In this document: positions 40,901 to 52,900 of the stretch, in pieces
How positions within the stretch are numbered: the first letter of the stretch is position 1
How the letters are laid out: the number at the start of each line of letters is the position of its first letter
Origin: Sipunculus nudus
Taxonomy: Eukaryota; Annelida; Sipuncula; Golfingiida; Sipunculidae
DNA length: 64,000 bases
Direction of reading: 5' to 3'
NCBI GenBank assembly: GCA_026874595.1
Contig: CM049311.1
Location: forward strand, 49,169,676 to 49,233,675
The notes under the pieces: generated by a model
Seen by the model: the letters and a program-made list of their open reading frames with translations, nothing else
What the model was told of the DNA's origin: nothing
Databases searched by the model: none
Made by a program: the position numbers and the translations under genes

Positions 40901-43900
40901 GCTACATAGCTGAATAAAAGTACTGGGTGAGTATATTGTCAGGCCAAGGACTGGAAATATGAACCACAAAGTGACATTGGGTTACTTCAATATTGTTAGG
41001 AATTTCCCGTTTACTTAGGGTGACATCTATAGACATAAGTCAAACAGAATTTAGCAAATCAACTTTCAATGAAGCTTAGCCTGAGAATTTTAAAGTTTGT
41101 GTGAAGATGAAAACAAAACCTTATTTAAAGTTACTGTTTCATATTCAAATCAATAAAACTCAAAATGCATTGGAGTTCAATAAATGCATGATATACACGT
41201 TAACGACAGAATTGTTTTCATGCTGCCTTTGATATATGTGCCTTCCAGCTTTAAAAACATCTTTCAATCCCACCATTAATCTTACTTAGTTTTTACTTTT
41301 CCACAAAATAAAATTTAATACTACACTTTCTGTGTATAAAATTACTTGAGGAAAAATCAATCTTATCAGTGCTGGGCCCTTTATCAATGCTTGCTGCGGC
41401 ATCCCTTAGGGTACAAATATGTAGTTCAAACTTACTGGTGGTAGTAACATAACACCCTCTCTTTGTTCCTCCCATCAACTAATTGTATGTTCTAATTAAT
41501 CCAATGAGTCCTCTGAACATGCTGGATCTGTTGAATGTTACTCTTACTTGAGCTATTTGGCACAGATCTTCATATTTTTAGAAGAGCTAACAAAGCACTG
41601 TCTTTTACTAATTTTGCTAAAATGGCTGCCTTTCCCTCCAAAATCAGTTTAGCCAATCACAGCAGGGTAAGACAGGAAATAGTAGAGCAAATAAAACTGT
41701 AAAAGACTGCGGCTAGCCGCAACCCTCCTGCAGCCTTCCTGCGCACAGCATCCAGTTAACTCTATTAGACTGTGGCTAGCCGCAATCCTCCCGCAGCCTT
41801 CCTGCGCACAGCATCCAGTTAACTCTATGAGGCTGCGGCTAGCCGCAACCCTCCCGCAGCCTTCCTGCACACAGTATTAAAATACTCTATAGGACTGCGG
41901 CTAGCCGCAACCCTCCCGCAACCTTCCAGCACACAATTCAGATTTGCTGCACACTTTCCTGCAGCCTTTGCCAGGCAGCGGGAAGCATGCAACTAGCCGC
42001 AGCCTTCCTGCACACTCTTCTTGCAGCCTATTTTGGTTTCTGCTGCTTTGCAGCACGGTTGCAGCAAAGCAGCGGCAAACTTTTCATTGTGCTAAGGGTT
42101 TTATCCAGACAATTCACCTCAAAAGATTTTTCCCGAAAAGCATATATCCAGAAATGTAGTTAAATGAAAACAAAATAGTTGAACTTTTGTGAAGTTTTGA
42201 TATGTATTTGCAACAGCCATTGGAATATTTACTTAGTCAGTGGAGTTTGACAGTCAAGCCAACTCTTGCAGTTTTTGTAATCACTATGGCTGTGGTCTCA
42301 TAACTGATCAATCTGGCCATGATGCTGTCAAGAGTTGGGTAATTAAAATAAAGCTAGCAATCAGGCATTTATTTCATACTTTCATTTTCTGAAAGGTCCC
42401 AAACGCTAGTGCATATAGTGGCACCTGCCGCCTATTACCATGTCATAAAATGATGTCAGCAAAACAGTGCCGTTCACATTTCAGGTCACATATATATGAT
42501 CTGTACTCTAGGGAGTAAACCATATCAAAGGTACATTTGAAGTACAATAAAATCTAAACAATTATGACCACCAGTCGGACCTCAGTTAAATATTTACATT
42601 TTTTAGGTGGTCATCTTAGTGAGGTCTTATATAAACAGCACAAAAGGATCTGACCCTGAACTATTTTTTCATTATTTTTAGGTGGTCGCTAATCTGGGTT
42701 GGTTGAAAGGCGAGGTTTTTACTGTATTTGAAAATGAAACCAATTAAAAAGACCAAACCATATTTTATCTAATTGAAAGTTAAATCAGTATGCTTTGTTC
42801 ATTGTCCGTTTCTTTGTTCCAGGACACCGAAAGCCTGTCCAATCCCAGTGGTGCCATTCCCAAGCTGTCATCCAACTGGTGTTTTGTAGATTGTAAGTAT
42901 GTTCTGTTAAAACCTTCTGAAACATTCAACTTTTTAAAGAACCCACTTCTACAATTTAAACTCTCATCTAAATGTTCTTTTCCTAATTTCACTCTTTTAT
43001 ACTTCTTAAAGAAAAATTATTTCTTCTTTTGAATTTTTTTCTAGTTTAGGAAAGTCTAAAGATAGCAATTTCATTTTGTCTTCAGGATATACAGGTATCT
43101 GCAAATAAATTGATGTAACTTCATTTATAGATAAATATAAACGTTTTGAGAAAATGATATAGTTTATATTCTAATATTATTTTCAGCAACAACTGCAGAT
43201 CGTTTCTTCCGCATCGATCGCACCCAGGAGCATTTGCATTATGTCACAGACATATCATCAGAGGATTTGTATATTCTTGACCCTGAAATGACCTCTAGTG
43301 CCCTCAGACCTAACGGGGCCCTTTCGCCCTTAGGGTCTGTATCTGCAAGTAGTTTTAGTCATGTCAACGGGGTTGACGAAACCACTTGTTCCTCTCCCAA
43401 CCCAACTGTGATAGTTCAAGACAGCGACGCTGGGGAAGGAATAACCAGCGAAATCCTTAGCCCCGGAATAAGGATTACATACCCCATGCCTGTCACACCA
43501 CCAAGGTCGCCCAGGTAAGTTCAAGGTCATTTTGCAAAATTTCATTGTCTGAAACAAATTGCACTCCATAAATTCAGTCAGTGAAGAATGGATTAAACAC
43601 TGTATTTCTATCACGTCATCTAGTTCACTCAGGTCAAGTTTGGTCAAAGCCAAATAAAAAAATTGATACGGAGGAACAAATCATTTTGGTTGGTGATGAG
43701 TAACGGCCCAATACCTTTTGCCTATCACTCCATGAAGGTCTCTCATATAGGCAAAGTCATTTAATTAACAGATATTACTGCACAAAGCCTTGATCAATAT
43801 ATACCATTTTCTATGCATGTGTGACTTGTATACAGTATGTAGTTTGCTTGTTTATAGCCTAGGTTTATTTGGGATCCTCTTATAAAATGTTTCACTTATG

Positions 43901-46900
43901 ATTAACCATTTCTTTTATTCTTCTATGTTATACCCATGCAGTTGCAGATATTGTGTAAAAAAATCTGGTGCCACTGCTATCAATAGACACCTTTTTTAAA
44001 TATGTTATATATAATTGAATATTTTTTGTAAATTATAAGTGTGATGTTAACAAAATTTTTGATTTATCTGATGACTAATGATCAATGTTTGTTTTCAGTC
44101 CTCAGCCACCTGGCACCCCACCAGAGCCAGAGCGACCAAGCTCACGGAGCTCCCACCATGAACTGCAATTTGGTGATGGCAGCCAGGTCCCACCTACAGA
44201 TAAATGTAAGTCACATCACCCTTACAAAATACTTACTCAGGGGAATTTGTAGAGTCTGTGATATAATTGTGACAAATATTTTCAATTATGATCTGTCTTC
44301 TACCATATGAGTTGACTTTTTTTCTGTCAAAGGATTCTTTATATGGAGTAAAAAAACTCTGTCGCAATAACTTACTGGGATTGGGTGGATTTTCATGAAA
44401 CTCACTATAACTACTTGTACAAACAGATTATCTCGCTTGAGTTCAATTATGGGCAACATCCACGCATATTTAATAAGGTCATGGGTCACTTAGCTACTTT
44501 GTCTTGTTGCTGCAATAACTTACGAAGAATTTAAAGGAATTTGATAACACTCATCAGAAATGTTGAACAACAAAATATCTCATCTAAGTTAGATTTTCAG
44601 CAAAATCCTTGCATATTTAATGAGGCCAGAGGTCATCAAATACACAACAGGCATATTATGCATGTTTGCTCTTGTTAAATTATGGGGCCATGAATTGTAC
44701 CTTTAACTGTACAAAAGAGTTAGCACCTTTTCTACCCTAATGATTCCAACATCCCCATTGTCTTTGGATACTTATACTGCACTTCTAATCAGATATCAAC
44801 TAGATATTATCATATTTAAATGTTTTATAATATTCAGGATAGAGTCAACTGAAAAACAAACTTCTGAACAAAGAGTACCATACTCTGTATATTTAATTGA
44901 TTACATTTGTGAAATTTGTTTGTGTTGTTTTAGGTATATTGACACATTCATAAATATCTGCAGAGATTTTTTAACAAGGCACAGTAAGGACCAGATTTGC
45001 ATATTTTGTAATGGACGTAAATGATATGGATTCATCAGAATCCATGGTAGGTTAAATTAAAAAATAAATTATCCCATGAAAACATTGCATAAATGGTGCT
45101 TGATTACAATTTCTGTAAGTCTTTCAGATTGTTTATTTTTAATTGAATTTTTATGTGCATTAACCAACCCATGTCTGTGTTTCCAGTATTGCTTGATGCA
45201 GCAAAAAGAGGGGACTTACAGAAGGTGAGTAAAACTTTATAATTAACTTTTGCACATCTGTGACCTATCTCCTAGGAATAAAGCTTCCTTTGGTTCTACT
45301 GTAATAGTTTGATTACCAGTAGTCATGTTTGTAGCTAAGTTTTGTCTTAATTATTTTGTTGTACAGGGAAGATTGTGCCTTTGAATGTAAGTTAATGTAT
45401 AATGATGTTAATGAATGCTGATAGTCACACTTCATAGATGTCATATTGGCAAAAAAATCACTATCAAATCACTTGATTGCTAAATTAGTTATCTGTCTGG
45501 ATATATCTGAAGACCCCTATCCTCTGTGATGTGCTATAGATCGTTGTCTGAACTAGTCTAACTCCCTATGAGGTTGATATGGTCGGATGAGGTAATTTAG
45601 GGCTTAATTGCCTGAATGTAGAGGATATGATTTTAAACTTAGCCAGTGGAATGTAGAGGTTAAACCTAGGGCTTAATAACTGGTCTGTGAAGGATATGCC
45701 TTGTGCTGAGTTCTTGAATAGTACGGGCTCAGTGACTAGAATGTATTGGATATGTATGCCGTAGGTGTATAGTTACTGGAATGTAGAGATTATGCTTTGT
45801 TCTTAATTACTGAAATGTAAAGGATATCACTTGTGCTGAGTTCCTAGAATGTAGAGTCTCAGATGATCACTAGAATGTAAAGGATATACCTTGTGCTGAG
45901 TTCCTGGAATGTAGAGTCTCAGTTGATCACTTGAATGTTAAGGATATGCCTAGTGCTGAGTTCCTGGAATGTAGAGTCTCAGTTGATCACTAGAATGTTA
46001 AGGATATGCCTAGTGCTGAGTTCCTGGAATGTAGAGTCTCAGTTGATCACTAGAATGTTAAGGATATGCCTGGTGCAGAGTTCCTGGAATTTAGAGTCTC
46101 AGTTGATCACTAGAATGTTAAGGATATGCCTAAGTCTTAGTTCTTGGATGTAGATCATATCCTTTGGCTTAATCACTTGAAGGTAGATGATAAATTACTG
46201 GGATGTAGAAGATAGGCTTTCTGGTTGGTTACCGGATATTGAGAATATACTTTGTGTTTGTAGCTGGTGGAGATGCATAAGAGCGGTGCTAACCTCCTAG
46301 CAGTAGACCAATATGGACTCTCCTGCCTTCACCACGCTGCAAGGTTCGGTCACAAGGAAATTACAAAATACTTGCTTCAAAATGGTAGGTCTACAAGCCT
46401 TCAGTGGCTGAAAATATATTGAGTGAACCCATATTATAATGGACTCAGTTCAGTTAATATACTGAACATGTGTCTAAGTGATAACAACTTGGAAACTTAA
46501 GTTTAAATTAATGTAAAATAAAAACCTGTTATTTAGAACTGCAGGCATGACTTGTTTTCTTTTGATCTCTTTTTAACTTTGTGATGTTAAAGGTTCAATC
46601 ATATTTTCTCTTTAACATGTAGAGAAGACATAATTAATGATCCCTTGGGGAGAAGTGAGACCTCTGAGACCTTGATTTTCATCATGACCGTTGACTTTTA
46701 AATTGCATTAATGAATCCCTCATCATACAGTGAAACCTCGTTGTGTCAAACTCACTTAAGTCAAATACCCCGCTTATGTCAAAGGTACAGACTCCATATT
46801 CTGGACAACCCTACTTAAATCATTACCAAACAAAACCCTCTTGCGTTTAACCTCAGATGTGTTGAACTATTCTGAGGGTCCCTTCGACTTTGACACAACG

Positions 46901-49900
46901 AGGTTTCACTGTATTTCTAAACATCAGGAGATCATCTTGTATGGATAAACATAACATTTCATGCTACATAAAAAGAAGGTCAACTGTGTCAATGTTTGTG
47001 CTCCAGCCTGGGAGTAATTATCTGAAATTGATGTCTTGATGTTTTGCTATTAATACAAATAAAAATAAGGCATTGCTCATGAGACTTGTTATTGGTATCA
47101 TGTGTGTTATCTTTGCTACCTTAAAAACAGAGCTAACAATTGTAATGTTGTAACATAACATAACAAGATTATTTCATAGTTGTGTAAACCTTACTTATAA
47201 TGTTAATGGAGATAAGCCAAATGAAATATATATTGATATCATTTTGTCTATTACAGCACCACCTGTGATAGTAGATATGACCGATCATGAAAAGTGAGTG
47301 AATTTCTTTCAGCAGTGAATTGTAATACTAACTGTAACTTATTTGTATTGACAGTTAAACATTGAAGTAAAGAAAATTCACAATTCAGTGATTGATGGAT
47401 GTTTATGAGATTTCAACTACATCAGTCAATCACACAGTGTGGCTGACAATGATAAAATATTCTAGTGGACATCTGTTCATTTCTTCTTTTATATCAATAT
47501 TGAATTTATCTTTGTGTAGAATAATCTTTGTCAATTCTTGGTTTTAAGGTAAGTAACCATTTAATAATCATGAGAATTTAGACAAGAATTAGTGGATATC
47601 AAAAACATGAAAGTGTTTAGTCAGTTTAAGTAATTGTGACCTTTCACCTTGGGCTCAAGTTCAGTCTTTGCACATGCATGCTTGTAATGCCAAAATGATG
47701 TGTTGATAAGTAAATTTTCCTTGTAAATGCCTCTCTATCAGTGTATCTTTTCTATATCAGATGTAGTTTCAAAAAGAGAACATTTCTCACATCTCACTGC
47801 AGGGGTCAGACAGCGCTACATAAAGCTGCGTGGTATGTCAGACGGTCCATATGTAAAATGCTGGTGTCAGCAGGGGCCTCTTTGACCAGGACAGATTACC
47901 AAGTAAGTGTGCACAGAATTCTAGAAGATTCCCAAAAACTGGAGAAATGCAGTCAGTTCTTGGAAAAGAAAACAAAGAAAATTTAAAGTTTCTTAAAGGA
48001 CATAATGTTTATCTCTAGTGGTTGCTTAAGGAAAAAAGCTACATGAGTTTTTGTACATTTTGGACATTAAAAACAGCAGGGTTTCTTGTTTATGTTTTTG
48101 GGAAAAAACGTATCTTTCTTTTCTAAAAAAACTGTACATAACAATTGAGTGAACAGGATAATGTAGACTGCTCATGAATGTTGGATAAGAATTGTTTCAT
48201 GGCAAATCACATAAATGTTTTTTTTGTAGTTAGGACTTCATGGAATGAGTTTTATTTTGTCAGCATGTGTATGTGGAATGTAACAGAAGGTGTTTCCTTG
48301 AAATGTAACAAAATTTGATTTTAGGTTTGACACTTTGATTGAGGAGGACCTTTTTTTGTGTAAACATAAACAACCTTTGGAAGTGGAAAATTAGGAAAAC
48401 AAAATTGGGAAATACTTTGAACACCACATCTGTCAATATAGGAAATTCATGGTTTTTTTTGTGCATTGATTATTTGTAGGGTAATACACCAAGAGTGCAG
48501 GCTTTGAGAGCAGATGACAGGGAGTTGGCTGCATTCCTGGAAGGTCAGTACATCGTGTTGTTTACCTGCTTAGGAAATAATTTACAGTTGTGGCTTGTTA
48601 TATACTGTCATTTAGAGCCATTTGAGGTTTTCTTTTATGCATGGTAGCAGATAGATGGCCTTTTTTTTTCATCAGTTTGAATGCCAAGATCCACATGCAG
48701 GTTTTGATTTGGAATCTTGATACCTTTTAAAATATTTCTTTAGCGAACCTGTGAGCTTATGCGATGGTGTGGCGTTGTCCGGCGTCCGTCGTCTGTTGTC
48801 TGTACATTTACCCATACTAACTTGAAAACAGCAGGAGTTAGCATCACGAAATTTTATTAAAAAAATTAGTCATCTGTAAAACTCTATCGGATTTTGCTTA
48901 TTTTTTGGCTAACTGCATTTTCTTAGATTTTGTAGGGAAAAAGCCTAAAAAGCTTTAAAAATCTTCTTCCCCGAAATTGTTAAGCTGAATTGTCCAATAT
49001 TTCACAGAAATGATCCCTGGAACAATCTCTCTCAAGTTTGTTCGAATGGTTTAAGTTCGGTGATTTTTGGCTGAGTTACAGCTAGTTTAACTTAGTTATC
49101 TGTCCAAAAAAGCATACTAAAATTACAATCTTAGAAACGGCTGGAGCTATCATCACCAAATTTTATGCCAATATTGGTCACATGTGTCATATCTTAAATT
49201 GAGGTATTGGTGGCGCCACCTGCATCGGCCTTTTTTGTACGGGGGTCATCAGTGCCTGTATCATACTGACAGCTACAAATAACTTCTTCTCTGAAACGAT
49301 ATGGCCAAATTGTATAATATCTCACAGAAATGATCCTAGGGTAGTGCTTTTTGAAGTTTGTTCAAATGGTCTCAGTTCAGTTACTTTTGGCTAAGTTATG
49401 GGAAGCTGAATTTAGTCATATACCATAACAGCCCATTTTAGCTAAGTGGCTACAAAATCTTCTTCTCAAAAACCACTGGGCCAAAGTCTTAAATCTTACA
49501 CATTAATAATCCGTAGATGTTGATAATTCAAGTTTGTTCAAATGGTTTTGGTTCAGTGATTTTTGGCTGAGTTATGGGTAGCTTAACTTAGCCATTTTGC
49601 TGTATTTTCCCATATGAGTTATAAACCTGCAAAACATTTTTAGACTGACACCACTGAGGCCAATTTGTTTAATATTTTACAAGAATAGTCCCCTGAATTA
49701 TTCATATAATGATTATCTTTTATGGTTCCAAAGAATGAATTATGGCTGAATTATAAAGATTGTATTTAGTCATTTTACCATGTATGGTAGCTGTGTAAAG
49801 CAGATTCATCTAGCCTAGCACCAGTTTATCAGCATCCCTTACATCATGCCTCTAGACCTTCAGATTTCAGGTTATCTATGGTTAATATTGACAAGAATGT

Positions 49901-52900
49901 TTTTTAAAAGCTTTTAAAAAATGTAGATTAATGATTTTAGATATACTTCATACCAGGCAATGTTAACAATCACAGGTATACAGCTCTATGTGGGTATATA
50001 AAGACGGCAATACATAGATTATAAATAATTGGGATCCATACTCAACTTAATTCAAGATTTTGCAATCAGTGAGATGTATCTGTATTATAATTTAGCATTC
50101 AATATGCATCTGTATTAATTTTTAGTGAGCCTGTGAGCTAATTTGATGTTGTGGCGGCGTCCATAGTCCATCTTCTGTAAGTTAACCCATACTATTCGAA
50201 AACGACTGGAGCTAGCATCATGAAATGTAATGTAAAAAAATTAGCCATCTGAAAAACTCTGCATTTTCTTAGATTTTAATGAGAAAAAAAATCAAAAACC
50301 TTTAAAAATCTTCTCCGACAAAATGGTCAAGCCAGATTGTTCAGTATTTCACAGAAATAATCTTTTATATCATATTTTACAAGTTTGTTCAAATGGTTTA
50401 AGTATGATATAAGATTTAAAAGTATTTTAGCCAAAGTCTTTCAGTATGTGTAAACAGATTTACCAACAGGCCAAGATTGTGTCTGTTATTTTAAATAGGT
50501 TGAGAAACTGCCAACTGTTTCAGATTTGGCAACAGATCAAGAGTTCATTCAGTGCAGCCAGATAAAGGTCAAGAGTACAATCAGTGCAGCCAAGCACAAG
50601 GCATGTGATCACCTCATGGGTGACATGTGAACACCTCATGGGCACCATGTGATAACTTCATAGGTAGCATGTGATCAACTCATGAGTATCATGTGATCAC
50701 CTCATGTGTGCCATGCCCCTCAGGGCTGCATGTGGAGCCAATCTGAGAGCTTATGCAATGGTGTGGCTACTATTTCAGATTAGGCAACAGGTCAAGAGTT
50801 CACTCAGTGCAGCCAGGTATAGGTCAGGAGTTCACTCTGTGCAGTAGCTGCATTATATTTATAGCAGTGGTAGACTGCCCACTACATCAGATTTGGCACC
50901 AAAGTTCAGCCTGGATCTATTTATAGCTTAGGCAGACTGCCAACTGTGTCAGATTATGCAACAGGTCAAGAGTTCACTCAGTGTAGCCAGGTACAGGTCA
51001 AAAGTTTACTCAGTCTAGCCAGGTGCAGGTCATGAGTTCACTCAGTGCAGTAGCCCGAGCAAGCAATTTGTCACAGTTTACTCTGGGCAACTGACTTTCT
51101 CACCTAAGCCTGGTCAGCCCCGTGACTCAAGGTAAGTTTGATGTATTGGCCTAATATAATGACCTGTTTATGTGTCTTTGATGGCTTTCTTGCTCACAAG
51201 ACAGGTGTCGCCACCTAAAATGACTTTTGCACAGTTTGTGTCCCTGTGTTTTCTCAGGAGGTGTTTGATATATCAGTCTGAAATTGGGCATATGTATATA
51301 TCTCTGAAAGCTTTGTTGTATACAAGACTGGTGGTGCCAGCTACAATCATTTTTGTGTTGTGTGCACCCATGCCAGAATTTCAGCAGTGATCTTTGTGTA
51401 ATTGTTTCATATTCAAAATAGTTAGTACTTGCATTGTTCATATACATGAGAAGTAATGGTCAAGCATTGAAGCATTATACCTGGTGTATTTCCCAATGCA
51501 CAGGTTCGCATTAGGCCTGTAGGCCTTGTTTGTGAATATATTTCATCATTTGCAAATTAGACAGAGAATAATATAAGAATGGGTGCGACTAAAGCTTAAT
51601 AACAACTCCAACCGTGTTTCCATAAGAAGTGTGTTTTGGCAGTTCAGAGACCAAAAACAAAATAGCGGAAGTCTGTGGGTGACATAGACAGCAAGTGATT
51701 GAGAGTGATCCATGTATCGCCATCTGGTGTGTACCAGGAAAACAGTCTTGCAAAAATCAACAATTTCACTCATGAACTAATGCAGTAGTAATGCAGAATG
51801 GAAATATTTATAAGTACATTTTTGGCATTGTCCCAGACTATTTATTTTCCTCTTTTTTTTCAGCCAATGTAGAGTTTGGTGATAGGTTGATTTCTCAGTA
51901 AAATTCCATTTTGAATATTACTTTAATGCATATATTTTATAATATAATAATTTAATGAAGGATACCCCAGGAAAATGTGTAATAATAAATGATTAAATCC
52001 CTCTTTAGGAAACAGGTTACCTGGGAGATCAGTTGTTTCCTGCTGTATAAGTTGAGTGACCAATAAAGGTAGCTGTATTCCACCTCTGGACCTTGCTGGC
52101 TACATGTATATATACTGCGCTTGCACTTTCCTCATAAAGGGTTTCTTGTGTTCCACTGTCTGAGAAAATCATGCGTAACACAGTGTGGCACAATGTTGTC
52201 CTTTTGAATTTCACTGAATTAACAAACAGAATCTAAGACAATTAACTTAATTAGGATTTTAATTAAATGTTATGTGTAACTTCCTATCCCTATGGATGTA
52301 AGAAAGATTTGTACCAGTACATGTAATTGTGCAATTATGTTAAATGTTACACCGTAAATCAATGTACATGTATATTTATTGTCACCTACTGCAGCACAGT
52401 ATAAATGTGGAAGAAAATGTGTCATGCTGCATCCACTATGTGATAAACTTCATATACAAAATGCACGAAGTTTTAAATTTTTTTATTGCAAATTATATCA
52501 GTTTAGATCAAAGCACTACTAAAACAGTTATAACGCAAGGATATTGAATAAATTTAAACTATAAATTTAAGTTTTGAATATATTTCAGCCATCCTTGAAT
52601 AAAAATTATTGTGACACAAAGTTTACCCACAATACCTTCCAGTCTGAGACATATTTGAATAGTGATTAATGTTGATATAATGTCACTGCTTATTCTATAA
52701 TTCTATCTTAAACCCTTTAAAAAAGAAGCTGATATGAATAAACCAGGCTTGTACGTAGCATGCTTGATTTAAAGAAAAACATTAAACTTTCTTTTCATGC
52801 AGCTCTGCCTAGTTACTATTACATACTGCCTGTCACAAATCTATTGTCTCATTGAACTGTTTAACTTATTCCCACTGACCCAGCCAATATGTATTTTGAA

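Larger units (their letters stand above)
39929..42098. mobile_element. 2.2-kb terminal-inverted-repeat element with GC-rich minisatellites
   Basis: The left end CCCTTAGCAaaaaacaagcttgccgc and the right end ..gcggcaaacttttcattg-TGCTAAGGG are inverted copies. Similarity continues inward (gcactgttgctgcaa against gcaaccgtgctgcaa). Inside are two tandem arrays and no coding region. Target duplication is unclear. It sits in intron 14 and is much more GC-rich than its surroundings. Confidence 0.75.

Noticed and set aside
52803-52856. Another possible alternative terminal exon after ttcatgcag
   Set aside because: The phase-1 tail [17 protein letters not shown] is open, but there is no nearby strong polyadenylation signal or homology; such tails are expected by chance.
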